From assembly GCA_015501605.1 (NCBI GenBank), contig JADNRZ010000004.1, forward strand, positions 310,001-374,000: 64,000 bases of DNA. The letters run 5' to 3'. A program made the translations under genes and the position numbers. Below the pieces are notes generated by a model. The model was not told where the DNA came from, did no database searches, and saw nothing but the letters and a program-made list of their open reading frames with translations. Below, piece after piece: positions 47,981 through 61,436 of this stretch. This stretch comes from Panaeolus papilionaceus. Taxonomy: Eukaryota; Basidiomycota; Agaricomycetes; Agaricales. The number at the start of each line of letters is the position of its first letter. The stretch's first letter is position 1.

Positions 47981-49891
47981 TTAACAGATAACACATTCGT
48001 TGCTGGCTTCCTGTCGCGTGGGCCTGGCAATGTTCTGCCTTTTTGCGCCCATTCGTTTCATTTCAGTCAACCTATTCATTGCACGTTTATTGCCCTGAGC
48101 TGTTTGACAGGTAGACGGTGGCGGTTAGCAGATAGGCTAAGGTAGGACGTTCAGAATAACGGTCTTACCAGCAGCACGCATATAAAACCTCTTGGCAAAT
48201 TCGATATCTTGCTTGATACCGATACCGACCTCGGCGTAATACCCCACAGCATACTCCGCCTTGCTGAGACCTTTATTTGCTGCTCTGCGTGCCCAAAGGT
48301 AGGCCTCGGAATCACTTTGCTTTAATACACCCTCGGAGCCAGTCAAATACCAGCCGCTCAGCGCCAACTCTGCTTCAGCATCGCCCTTCTCCGCTGCCTT
48401 TGTGTACCAAGCAATGGAACGACGTGGGTCCATCGGACAAGTCAAAGAACCGTATTCGTAGCATTGGCCGAGTTTGTATTGAGACGGGATATAACCGAGT
48501 TGGGCAGCTTGGGTGAGAAGTTGTTTCGCATAAGCGGGATCGTGAGGAACGATTCTTCCGTCTGGTAACTCATGTAACAAGGCGAGCTCGTGTAGTGCAT
48601 GTGGATTTTCTTCGTCTGCCTGCTCCGCTGCACGTTTCAGCCACGAGACGGCTTCTCTAGCGTTTGGTTGTTCACCAAGGAGGCCGTTTAAGAGGATCAT
48701 GCCGAGTTTGTACATGGCAGGGGTATCACCCAAAGTAGCTGCTTTTCTATAAAAAGTAGCAGCCCTGTGCGGATCCTTTTTTGTGCCTGCACCGATTTCA
48801 TTGCAGACTGCGACACGATAAGTAGCGGCAGGATGGTTTTGTTTGGTTGCCTGAAGATATAGATGATATGCACGTTCATGGTCGACCTGGAGACCGAGAG
48901 CGCCTGTTCCGTAGCAATTTGCCATAAAGAACTGTGCTTCATCATAAGCCTCACCCTGAGTTGCCAGTCGCCTGACAACCTTGAGAGACTCTGCAATGAG
49001 GACTTCTGAATACTTTTTGGCTGAACGTTGGTCTTTCTGAGTGATGCGGAGATGTTTTGCTGCGTCAATGAGGTATTTGGCATAGAGAAAATGAGCTTCC
49101 GGATCTGGGTCTGCCTTGATACGTTGGCGATATGAATCAATGTAGTCCTTTGTGTAAGGGGGAGCGTTGAGATCTACTGCCTTTCCTGTATTTGTAGATG
49201 GAGCGACTGAATCATTACGATTAATGGAAGGCCTTTCGAACTCTGGTTGTTGTTGTTGTTGTGATGGTGGTGGGGGTATAGGGTGGTGTTGTTGCTGCTG
49301 CTGCTGAAAATAGGGATCTTGATAGTGAAGTTGTGATTGTTGTGGACCTGGATAATGGACGTTGTTGTGGTGGTGGTGAGGATGTTGATATTGCGGGTAA
49401 GGTGATGAGGGAGGGAAATTTCCAGAATTTGAAGAATGAACCGAGTTTATAGAAGGAGCATAACCTGAAGAGCGAGAAGGGGAGTAAAGACTATGATCAT
49501 ATGGTTGTTGATGTTGGTTAGGAGGTGGAGGTGGTGGACCACCCAACACGTCTGAAGCTGCTGCATAAAGATATTGATTCTGTTGCTGTTGAGGCCATTG
49601 TTGTTGCTGGTGAGGATGGTGATTATAGTTTGGATAAGGAGGTGCAGAATAAGAGTCTGGCGAATGATAGCTATAATCTGTGTCGAGCGTATTTGAACGT
49701 ATTGGTTGAGCTGATTGAGGTTGCTGTTGTGGATGATAATGAAAGTTTGGTTGAGCGCTTAGAGATCTTTGAATTGGATCTGTTGAAGATAAATTTAAAG
49801 AATTTTGGAAGGAATATTCAAGAGAATTAAAATCATCGTTGTTCGTAGATTTTGGACGAATATCTACACCAGAGGGATTAGCGATCGACAT
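47981..49891 (-). CDS. SKT5: SEL1-repeat chitin synthase activator homologue (Chs4/Skt5 type)
   Basis: Skt5/Chs4 recruits and activates chitin synthase III at bud necks and growth sites. The start is MSIANPSGVDIRPKS at 49891. Residues 1-240 are low complexity, rich in Gln, His, Pro, Tyr and Asn. From NAPPYTKDYIDSYRQRIKAD the Skt5 region begins, with about seven SEL1 repeats (AQFFMANCYGTGALGLQVDH, AATYRVAVCNEIGAGTKKDP, AMYKLGMILLNGLLGEQ, SQYKLGQCYEYG, AELALSGWYLTGSEG, AEYAVGYYAEVGIG). The last intron (48100-48168, 69 nt) joins AA-G to a final 119 nt exon with many Lys/Arg, ending NECVIC, a CaaX box as in yeast Chs4. Reading through that intron would instead end GKTVILNVLP. The ATG is only 29 bp from the stop of the upstream demethylase gene. 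Confidence 0.9.
49240..49310 (-). repeat. CAA/CAG-type Gln-coding triplet repeats
   Basis: Runs of GTT and GCT on the plus strand encode two Gln tracts separated by a His/Pro stretch in the N-terminal disordered region of the Chs4 homologue. Similar shorter runs occur at 49570-49605. They are likely length-polymorphic. Confidence 0.65.
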
Positions 49892-49920
49892 AATGGTTGT
49901 TTCTTAAAACACCATCAAAA

Positions 49921-52919
49921 TTATAAACCACTCCACTCTTCCACACTGCGCCGGATCACATGCCGTTCAATTCCCTTTTGTGTCTTCCGTACCCGTACTT
50001 CTGTCTCCGTTCTTCGCCGTACTTTACCCTCTTTACCTCCGCTTTCGTTCATATTAGTCCACCACTCCGCCCAATCCGGCCGTTCTCCGGCTTTCACTCC
50101 TCTCATACTACTCTCCTCTTCGTCCTCCCTTTTAATATCAACTCCATCCCATGTCTTTGGTTTGAAGTGTCGGAATGGTCCAGGTTCATTGCCGTCAATT
50201 CTTCTCCTCTTCAACGTCCTTTTAACACTTCCACTTTCATCTTCACTCGAATACCCCATAGCTTGTTTAACTCTCCATCTTAACTCTCGTGCCATAGCAG
50301 GTCCATCTTTCACTCGGTCTGTCGGTATTTGCTCTTTCGCTTCTTTCTTCTGCTGCTCGTTCCCACTTTCCAATAGTCGTGCCTCGCTCACCAAAAAGTC
50401 TGACAGTCGCAAAACTCCTTCTAGCACACGAGGTCCAAATCCTCCTCCGGAAGGTGATTTGAGATCTCGTAGGTATTTATCACCCACGTACCAGCACAAT
50501 CTACAACAAGTTAGTTTTTCGTTGCCTTGAAAATTCATAAAGTAGCCTACTTGGTAAACATTGGGAACCTAAACTTCTTTGGCACTTGCGTTGCGATCTC
50601 AATCTCTCGTATCCGGAGTTCTGTTTTCCCCCTCGTCAGTGCTCCATGCACGATCTTAATTGAATCCACCTACGCATCGCAACATCGAATGTGTGCAAAA
50701 AGTTTCCACCAAACACCAGCGTGTCCACAGGCGTAAACTTCAATTACCCGTCAACAAATTATGCCAAAGCCACTAAATCAAATATTTCACTCACCACAGC
50801 ATGTATCCATCCACTTGGAATGATCATCGTGTTCCCCGCTACTAGTTCCACCTTAACCACTTCGTCTACCATATCCCCGAGCCACGTCTGATACTGCAAT
50901 TCGCTCCCAGACCACTTTTCATACGCCGCCAAATTAGAAGGCGTTGGTCTAATGAAGTAAAATATCTAGCGCTTTTTCGTCAACGTCCATTTCTTTACAC
51001 ATCAATTCAACTCCTTACCTTGGACCCATGTAAAATATGGTAGTACACCGACGACCCAGCAAAATCAATGTGCCAATCCGTCCAAGCTCCCGCCACTCCC
51101 ATCAAGCAATACAACTGAACTTTAGGGTATGCATGTCCTTTCCCCTTCCTTGTCCCAGGCCAAAAGTTTTCTACCCAATCCAAATCACGAACAATCTTGG
51201 GAGGCAGCACCATATCTGCTAGCTCTGTCCCTGATATTTCCAGCGAAATCACATTCAGCACTTTGTCTCGCTTGGCAGGCTCCAGTTCATAATAATCTGC
51301 CCATTTACCAAGATTCCAACCCGGGGAGGCTGATTGAGTTGCACAGTCTGTGCACAAATTAAAAGAAGAAAAAATCAACGTGTCGTCCTGTGCAAAAGCC
51401 TAAATCCACTCTCTTACCCATGACCTCCAACGGAACATCTTCGCCAATGTATTCCGCAACATGTTCAACTGTCAATCCTTCCGGCGGCATCTGCATACCT
51501 AAACCGTCTGGTTTCTCGATTATGACAGGTTCTTTCATCGCCTCTCTCCACTCCGGGGCTTTACTTCCGCCTCCTTCCCCCTCTCCGTCATCCCAGTCAT
51601 CCCTCTCCCCGTCCAACCAATCACCGTCCAACTCGCTACCTTGCATTCTCCTAAACTTGTTGGGCTTAATCTTCCCCGCTTCCTCTCGCGCCTCCACGAT
51701 TCTTTTGAACCTATGTGGATCATTCGCAGAATATGCCATCCCGTAACCTGCGTTTAGCTGAGCGTAATCCCGTGTTGGCTTCTTGCGCGCCGACTTGCGC
51801 GCTGGCGTTTTGAGTGTTGTGACGTGTGTAGGCGAGATTTCTGTGCAAGGCTTGCAATACCTAGTTCAAATGAAAAAAGGGCGTAAATAATTTGATCGTG
51901 ATGTATGGAGGGGCAAAGAGAGTGGGAGCGGAGAATACAGCGATCAAAACATCAAAAAGATACATGTGGAAAAAGTGCCGAGAGTGAAGAGGTAAGCAGA
52001 TACCGCATAATATGATGCAAGGTCGACATATGCGCTTTCGCTTTTGAAAGTTGCACATCTTGGAGCTGAGCACTGGCCCACACGTATCACCGATGCAGCA
52101 GCTCAACGAGCACATGCTTGCCTGGAGGAATCGTATCCACTATGCACACACAAGGTTTTTCACGTACCATTTTGCGATCATCTCGACGTCCTCCCCATTC
52201 CCTGCGCATCTCCAATGGTGCCATGTACTGCAATGGTCGCATTGAATCCAGCTCTCTTTCCGCGATGTGCTCATTTGCTCCCTGGTCTCGGGGGTGCAAG
52301 CGGGGCATGATTCTACCTGACTCGCGTTTGTCGCCGTCGTAGGTGTGGGACTAGGATGCCCTGTAACAGCATTAGCAGTTAGTGCGGCGGGTGGGCTGAC
52401 TGTAGGCGCCCCATCTCCTTCTTTCGCCTCACTGGCAACAGTAGTGGATGCTGGAGTCATAGTTGTCGCCTCCTGTGCCTGAACGGTTGGCGATGCTTTA
52501 GCTTTTGATTTCTTGGTTGTTCGAGTTGATCTCGAAGGAGTCGATTGTGTAGGAGCAACGGTACTTTCTTCCATTTCCTCCTTTCCATCCGGCTTTTCCT
52601 TCGCATCTTCGGTCATGGTGTCCACAGCTCCTTTAGTAAGCGCCTCCGTTGAGTTATCCTGATTCACGCCGACAGGAGCCTCGGTATCGTTCTCCCTTGC
52701 GGGAGTGTCATGCATCGGAACATCTAAAGATGTTGACGCAGAAAGTGATGCGCCTTCAGCGACAGGGATTGCGCCTGTCGTCGTTGTCGTTGTGCTATCT
52801 GTCGTCCCGTCCTGCATTTGAACATCCCCAGTTGCGTCATGGGAAGGTGCCGGTGGGTCATCTGCGGGAGGTGTATATTCGACTGGTCGTAGTTTCCTAA
52901 CACTAGACTGGAGTTCCAT
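49921..52919 (-). CDS. PHD-JmjC histone lysine demethylase (Jhd1/KDM2-7 type)
   Basis: It is predicted to remove methyl groups from histone lysine (H3K36 in yeast Jhd1) using Fe(II) and 2-oxoglutarate. The start is [19 protein letters not shown], then 200 residues of Ser/Thr/Pro-rich text with a basic patch ([12 protein letters not shown]). The PHD finger is [26 protein letters not shown], then across a 307 nt intron (51861-52167) [11 protein letters not shown] basic linker ([17 protein letters not shown]) leads to the JmjC domain: [51 protein letters not shown] with the Fe-binding Hx[10 protein letters not shown], and IPSGWIHAV with the distal His. The C-terminus has [14 protein letters not shown] helices and basic Arg tracts ending VEEWSGL. 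About eight introns are present. It diverges from PNK1. Confidence 0.9.
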
Positions 52920-53075
52920 ACTAGCAGATAGAAGATTGTATGTCTACTTGGAGTTTGTAAATAATGAAAAAAAGTATTTGAATACAAACAATAGCATTAT
53001 TATTTCAATCCCAATTTCTTGGGATTTTTCAGGAGCGTCACATGATCACCATCTCATGTATGACTCTTTTATTTC

Positions 53076-53093
53076 ACGCGTCGTCCAACGCGT
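53076..53093. promoter_or_regulatory. Two ACGCGT (MCB-like) motifs upstream of PNK1
   Basis: Perfect ACGCGT at 53076-53081 and again at 53088-53093 lie 37 and 25 bp before the PNK1 ATG, in the 198 bp divergent spacer shared with the demethylase. Paired MCB elements are the arrangement that drives G1/S transcription of DNA-synthesis and repair genes in yeast. The link to MBF here is inferred. Confidence 0.5.
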
Positions 53094-53117
53094 CTTGACT
53101 CTTCACTATAGACTACA

Positions 53118-54896
53118 ATGGCAACAACAAAATCAACAGGAAAGAAACGAGCTATGGATATTGATGTTTTACCTGCTTCAACAGAAGAAGTACCAAAACC
53201 AAATAAGATTCAAAAAAGTAAATTATTGATATCTCCTCTCTCCTCGTATCCTACTACAACACACTTCAGTTCATCCTTTTTTTACTCAGGCATCTGCAAA
53301 AGCAAAAGCCGCAGCAGAATTAGAAGCAGCTGCGGACTCTTCTTTTACATGGCTCCCACCGTTAGGCTCCAATCGTAGCTGTCTACACGGTGTCCATCTT
53401 ACCCCCAAAGCAAGCACAAGAGTAGCTGCCTTTGACCTTGATGGGACCCTCATCAAGTCCGAGCTTAGAAACTCAAAGGGCTCTGATGGTAAACCTGTAT
53501 GGGAATGGTGGCACTCATGTGTATTGAATAAACTAAAGGAGGTGCACGCAGATGGGTAAGTACCTCGAATTTCGCCCCTATCACAGGAAATTGAATCCAA
53601 TGACAGATATGCCATTGTGTTAATTTCAAACCAGGGAATTAAACCTGCTTTGTTGAAAACATGGAAGGAAAAAATTCCTCTAATTGCAGTTGCAGTGAGC
53701 AACATTCTATCATGAATGTCTACTACAACCCAACTTTACCACAATTGTAGTTTGGCGACATTCCCTTCCGCATTTTTGCTGCTACCCTCAAAGATCAATA
53801 CAGAAAACCCATGCCTGGGATGTGGGCCGAGCTCGAACGAATATTCAAAGATGAAGGCATAACCATAGGTATACCAATCGTACCACATTCTAACGTCTGG
53901 AATGACATTGACCGTTGTGCAGATAAATCCTCTTCGTTCTTCGTCGGCGACGCAGCAGGTCGCCAATACCCTGGATCCAAAGGAGATTTTGCAAGTACTG
54001 ATCGCAAATGGGCTCTGAATATCGAAATCAAGTTTTATACCCCGGAGGTCTATTCCCTCGTCTGTTCCCTCGTGTGGACGTCTGAATTGACGTTTTGTGT
54101 AGGAGTACTTCCTCAAACTACCACCTCACCAGAACTATACCCTTCCTGGATTTCACGTATCCAGTCTGCCTAATGGTACGTGCTATGTATCTTCATACAT
54201 TCGCAAATAACCTTGATATGCAGTTCCCCATATAACACCGACCTCCACACCCCTCCTTCCTGACCCTCCAAAGCAAGAAGTCGTCGTCTTCGTTGGCTAC
54301 CCTTCATTAGGAAAATCCTCTTTTTACCGCCGCTACTTTGAACCAGCGGGCTATGTTCACATCAATCAAGACCAACTGAAGACGCGCGACAAGTGCCTTA
54401 AAGTAATGCAAGAGAGATTGAAAGAAGGCAAAAGCTGCGTTGTGGATAACACCAACAGGAATGTAGCTACTAGAAAGGGATATATAGATGCGTGTAAAAA
54501 GGTGGGGATACCCATACGGTTTGTCGCATTCATACTTCAAGACCCTGAAAACCAACTGACCCCGTACAGTTGCTTCAACTTCACTGGGTCTATCGAGTTG
54601 GCATGGCATAATAATTTGTATCGGGCCTTCAACTTGCCACCGACTGTTTCGGAGAGAGAGGTACGTGATTTGTTCCTCATATCACTTTGCCTCTGTGAAT
54701 TGAACATTATTATAGCCTCATAGGGATATAGTGCCATATGGCGCATACACAGGATTCAGAGACGGCTATGAAGAGCCTACAACCGCGGAAGGTTTTTCCG
54801 AGATGAAGAAAGTAAACTGGATGTTTGAAGGCTCAGAAGAGGAAAGAAAATATTGGTCTATGTGGTTGCAAATTGACGGCAAGTGATTCATTTGTT
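53118..54896 (+). CDS. PNK1: Polynucleotide 5'-kinase / 3'-phosphatase (PNKP)
   Basis: It repairs DNA strand-break ends by removing 3'-phosphate and adding 5'-phosphate. The start is MATTKSTGKKRAMDIDVLPA, with a short basic N-terminus and no FHA domain, as in S. pombe Pnk1. The HAD phosphatase follows: AAFDLDGTLIKS (catalytic Asp pair), AIVLISNQGIK, FGDIPFRIFAATLKDQYRKP and SSFFVGDAAGR. The kinase comes next: VVVFVGYPSLGKSSFYRRYF with the P-loop, HINQDQLKTRDKCLKV, KEGKSCVVDNTNRNVATRKG, IRFVAFILQ and WHNNLYRAFN. It ends EERKYWSMWLQIDGK at 54896. About six introns are present. The presence of both domains separates it from yeast Tpp1. It is convergent with GAL7. Confidence 0.95.
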
Positions 54897-55037
54897 GCGA
54901 CGTCGTCTTCCCGTCCATCTAGTCTAAGCGGCTCTTGTTTCATTTGGTGTTGTAAGAACAGTCATCTGTAGTTCTATGTTGGCATCCCACCCATCCTTTA
55001 ATCAACCTTAGATCTTTATCTTCATAAGTCACCTCCA

Positions 55038-56438
55038 TTATTTGCTACTCGACGTAGCATCTTGGTCGAGGTAATGTACCTCTAAACAAGCGCGCAGTCG
55101 AGAAGCCGCCTGTTCGGCAGTTAAATCGCGCTGTGGTTCCGCCATAAGCTCGAATCTATATAGTTGTATTAATTAGGACCTGTTTACCCTCGGCAGCGCT
55201 ATCACTCACCCGACCAAGAATTTCTTCACAGTCGCACTGCGCAAAAGTGGAGGCTCGAAGTGAATATGCAAATGCGCAAACTCTGATTCGGACATCCTAT
55301 GAGGATCCTCGTCTCCTTTCTCACTCGCATCACCATCCTTGTTGGCCTTGGGCACTGGTCTCTGATGAACCCCCATGGAATATGCAAAGGAACAATTGAA
55401 CAGGTTGTCGTATCGTTTTGTTACTTTGCACAAGATATCAGCCAGCGACTCCTTCTCGTCGTTGTCCAAGTTGGAAAGTGAATCTACGTGCCGTTTGTAA
55501 GGCAAAACGAGGGTCTCGAAGGGCCATATGGCCCACCACGGCACAAGGGCTACGAAATGGTCATTCCGAACAACGACCCGACCTGTGTCGATAGGCTGCG
55601 ATATTTCGGCGTGGACATAATCACACAAAAGACATGGGAGAGAACACACTCCGGGCGGGAGTTCCGTCTGTGCGTCAGATGATACATCACTACCTGTGTG
55701 ACGCTGGGTGTTTAAAGCATAGGCCTTGAGGGATCTCAGCTCTGTCGAGGGGATACTTGGAATGCTAGACATCGACCAGACTTGTCCATGCGGGTGTGGA
55801 TTCGAGCAACCCATCATAGCACCTTTGTTCTGCGATAAGAACGAAGATAGGGGTAATAATGGTAAGCCATGTCCTTTGCGAACTGATTCGTAAAGATCCT
55901 CACCTCAAATACCTGAATATACTTGATTCCATCCTGTCTCCCTCTGAGGTTGTATATCTGTATCCACTCTTCTATTATGTTTTTCACATCCTCTTTTGCC
56001 ATCCTCGCAATAGTCAGGTCATGGCGCGGATGAAAAATCAAGACATCGCATGCTCCAGATACTGGCTCCACCGTCATGAGTGGGTGCAAGGGGGACGGAG
56101 GCGGAGGCGGCGCATCAGGAAGCAGCGCAGCGAAATCGTTGGAAAAGACGTAGGTCGAGGGGTACGATGGGTTCTGATGTCCACCCGACCGAGTGTTTCC
56201 TGGACAAAGATAACATTTGTCATCGTACGCTGGAAGATTGGACGACTGGGGTTGTTCCGTTTGACCCTGCCATGGTCTCTTGGTGCGATGGGGTGATACG
56301 AGGACGTGTTCCTGTGTTAACGGGTTGACTATGTAGGTTCAGTGTGACAATGATCATGAGGTCAGGGTCTCCTTCGAAAAAATTATTAGTAAATATCTTA
56401 CATCGCCTATGAGGATGTGTTGCTGAATCGAATTCCAT
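55038..56438 (-). CDS. GAL7: Galactose-1-phosphate uridylyltransferase
   Basis: This is a Leloir pathway enzyme: UDP-glucose + galactose-1-P to glucose-1-P + UDP-galactose. The start is MEFDSATHPHRR at 56438, then after the first intron FNPLTQEHVLVSPHRTKRPW and QGQ. Zinc-site region: KCYLCPGN. Then YVFSNDFAALLPD, FHPRHDLTIARM, EEWIQIYNLRGRQDGIKYIQ and VFENKG. The catalytic histidine triad follows, in SNPHPHGQVW. Next come LPCLLCDYV, HFVALVPWWAIWPFETLVLP and FAHLHIHFEPPLLRSATVKK, ending DLTAEQAASRLRACLEVHY...ATSSSK at 55038. Four introns are present and the product is about 385 residues, the normal family length. No GAL1 or GAL10 gene lies nearby in this window, so it is not in a GAL cluster here. 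It lies downstream of VMA1 on the same strand. Confidence 0.96.
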
Positions 56439-56734
56439 GATAAGGTCAGTGTAAAAGATGGTCGCCTTTGCGCTGGAGCCTTAAGACACACGTATACGCA
56501 GGTCGTCATATTTAGATGGATATACGCGGAAGCAACTTGGTCAGAAGAGGGAAGCTCTGACCGCATGAACAACGTGGGACGGCCCGGAGAAGTACAAAAG
56601 TTCGTTTTTTTATTCTTACAACACATGTGCGTGTAGTGCTTCGTGGGGTTCTCAATTGTAATTATATTAAGGGGGGTCAACTGGTCCATCCACAACGTAA
56701 CATCAAGCGGAACTGATAAAGAAAGACAAGGTAT

Positions 56735-59125
56735 TTACTCCACCATTTGGCGGAATTTATCCTGGATCTCAGTGTGGAGGTCGTCCAACTTCTTCTTAAC
56801 GACTTCTTTGCCATCTGAAGGAGACTACAAAAAAGAAAAGAAATTACCAATCACATTTTAAAATATAAGTTGCAATGCACATACCTCGAATTTCATCTGG
56901 GACAACTTGAACATAATTTCTGATGATGCATCCTTGATCTTTGCAAAAGTCAGATCACTCTGGGTTACAGCCTTGATAGCAGCGTCGTGGAAGCCAACAA
57001 AGTTTCGTAACATTCCACTCGTCTTGTAGAAGGGACAGTAGCGATCGTACTCGCTCATACCGTTCTGTTGCAAAAAATCATCCTTCAACATGCGTGCTAC
57101 CTCGAGCGTGATCTTATCGTTTTCGCCCAAAGCACTCTTTCCGACGAGCTGTACGATTTCAGCGAGATCCTCCTCTTTCTGCAGAATCTCCTTTGTCTTC
57201 GTGCGGAGTTCAACGAAACCTGGTTCTGTTGATTCATAGTAGGGGTCGAGGACCTTTGTATACTTGGAATATGATAGTGACCAGTTGACGGATGGGAAGT
57301 GCTTCCTCTGGGCAAGTTTCTTGTCAAGACCCCAGAAGACTTGAACAATACCGAGTGTTGCAGATGTGACAGGGTCAGAAAAGTCACCCCCAGGAGGAGA
57401 AACGCTGCATGCAAATGTCAATAGATGTATGAGAAGGGGTCATGTATGAAAATGCTGACGCTCCAACGATTGAGACAGTTCCCTGGCGCACAGGGTTTCC
57501 AAGACAAACAACCTTTCCAGCACGCTCATAGAAGCTAGCCAACTTGGTACCGAGGTAAGCAGGGTAACCAGAGTCAGCAGGCATCTCAGCCAGACGACCA
57601 GAAATTTCACGAAGGGCCTCAGCCCAACGCGAAGTGGAATCGGCCATCATGGCGACATTGGAGCCTTGGTCACGGAAATACTCTGAAAGTGTGATGCCAG
57701 TATAGATGGAGGCCTCTCGAGCAGCAACGGGCATGTTCGAGGTATTTGCGACCAATGTTGTACGCTTCATAATAGGTTCTTGACGGTCACCGACGTCCAT
57801 GGTCAATTCAGGGAACTGATGTCATGAACAATGAACACAGAGAGAGAGAATAGATCAAACCGCCACTCACTTCCATTAAGACTTCTGCCATCTGGCAATT
57901 ACGTTAGCTTTGAAAAGGATAAACGAAGCAGAATAACATACCTCGTTTCCGCGCTCTCCACAACCAACATACACAATAATGTCACTGTTAGAGAACTTTG
58001 AGAGGGCTTGAGAAATGACAGTCTTCCCGCATCCGAAGGCTCCTGGAATAGCAGTAGTTCCTCCTTGAACACATCTAGGGATGTCCTTCAATATCTATGT
58101 ACATAATTGGGTAGTATGACTCACGGGAAGAGGGCATCCAAAATGCGTTGACCAGTAAGCAGGGGGTAATCGGCTGTCTGTTTCTCTGTCACAGGACGGG
58201 GTGCTCGAACAGGCCACAGTTGCATCATGGTATGCTTGGTCGTCTTCCCCTCGAACTCGGTTTCCAGAACAACGTCCTACCGCGACGTTATTGAGCCTCA
58301 AATTGGTACAAAAGCGAGGCAGAAGTACTTACATCGACGGCATAGCTTCCCTTGTCTGCAATATGAGTGATGGTACCCAATGCACGAGGTGGCAACATGA
58401 TTTTATGGTTATCAACAAGAGAATTCTCATAAACACGGCCGAAGATATCGCCTCCTGAGATATGGTCACCAACCTTAAAATGGGCGAGCATGAGTGGAAT
58501 TGCATAAATCGATCGGCAAAGCCACGAACTTTGTAATTAACAGGGTTGAAGTCCCATTGTATTGTGCGATCCAGGGCATCAGTGTTGATACCACGGGGAA
58601 TATAGATGGATTTGGAAAGCTCTTGGATTGACTGTGCAACATGTAATCAGGAGCGAGCGGGGGTTAATGGTCGTAATCACTAACGCGCAGTGGTCGCTGA
58701 ATACCGTCGACAATGTTGCCCATAAGACCTTCAAGGCGAGTTTAGCTGATGTATGACATCGAGCACCCGTAACGCACCAGGACCGAGTTCCACACTTAAA
58801 GGCTTTCCAGTTCTCAACACAGGATCACCAACCGTCACACCTGATGTCTCTTCGTAAACCTGAATGGTGGCTTTATCAGCCTCAATTCTGATAACCTCTA
58901 GATAGTTGGCTAGATTCAGCGCCGAAAGCAATAATGGATACACCACCAACCTCCGACCAGTTCATCGTGACCAACACGAACGAGCTCGTACATGGCTGCT
59001 CCAATCATATTTTCTGCAATTACGACTGGACCAGAGACACCAAAAACCTGTCCGAAACGACTTTCACGGTCCTCATCCCTGATCTTCGCAAGATTCTTCT
59101 TTGCATTTTGAAGAGCACCAGCCAT
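56735..59125 (-). CDS. VMA1: V-type H+-ATPase catalytic subunit A
   Basis: This is the ATP-hydrolysing A subunit of the V1 sector, which acidifies the vacuole and endosomes. The start is [20 protein letters not shown], then [40 protein letters not shown], then [20 protein letters not shown] and SVELGPG. The P-loop is [15 protein letters not shown] (near 58020). [16 protein letters not shown] follows uninterrupted, so the classic intein site here has no intein. Then [60 protein letters not shown] (with a Ser/Cys in the track), and [20 protein letters not shown]. It ends [18 protein letters not shown] at 56735. About ten introns are present. It is divergent from RPT1 with 194 bp between starts. 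Confidence 0.97.
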
Positions 59126-59319
59126 AGTGAAGTGGAGTAGCCAGGGGGATTGTAGTAGCAGCTACTACGCCTCGCAGTGCCAAATTCACTGTTATCGTAC
59201 AACGGCAAACACCGAGATCGTCACGTGGAGGACGCGTACTCATTTGAGATTCAGGATATCAAGGTATTCGTCATTCTCCTACTACAACCACTACATCTCC
59301 CTTTTATTCTCTTGTAAAT

Positions 59320-61205
<1,886 letters not shown>

Positions 61206-61436
61206 AATCACCATCACATTTGTATCTCCGTGTTACTGTACTGATAGCATACTTATATATAATGAGCTCGAAAATAATTGTGAGAAAGATTGCACGACTA
61301 GTATACTACTCAGGGTCCCAACCCGTTCCAAAGGAGTCACGAGTTCGACTACAGACATCAGATTCATTGTGTTAGACGACCATGAACGTTTTTAACCAAC
61401 CTTGACTTATCTCCTTCTCACAATCAACACCAACTT

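Noticed and set aside
57950..58060. Intein in VMA1 at the classic GCGERGNE/P-loop site
   Set aside because: The reading frame runs from the P-loop through [10 protein letters not shown] with no large insertion; only ordinary short introns are present.
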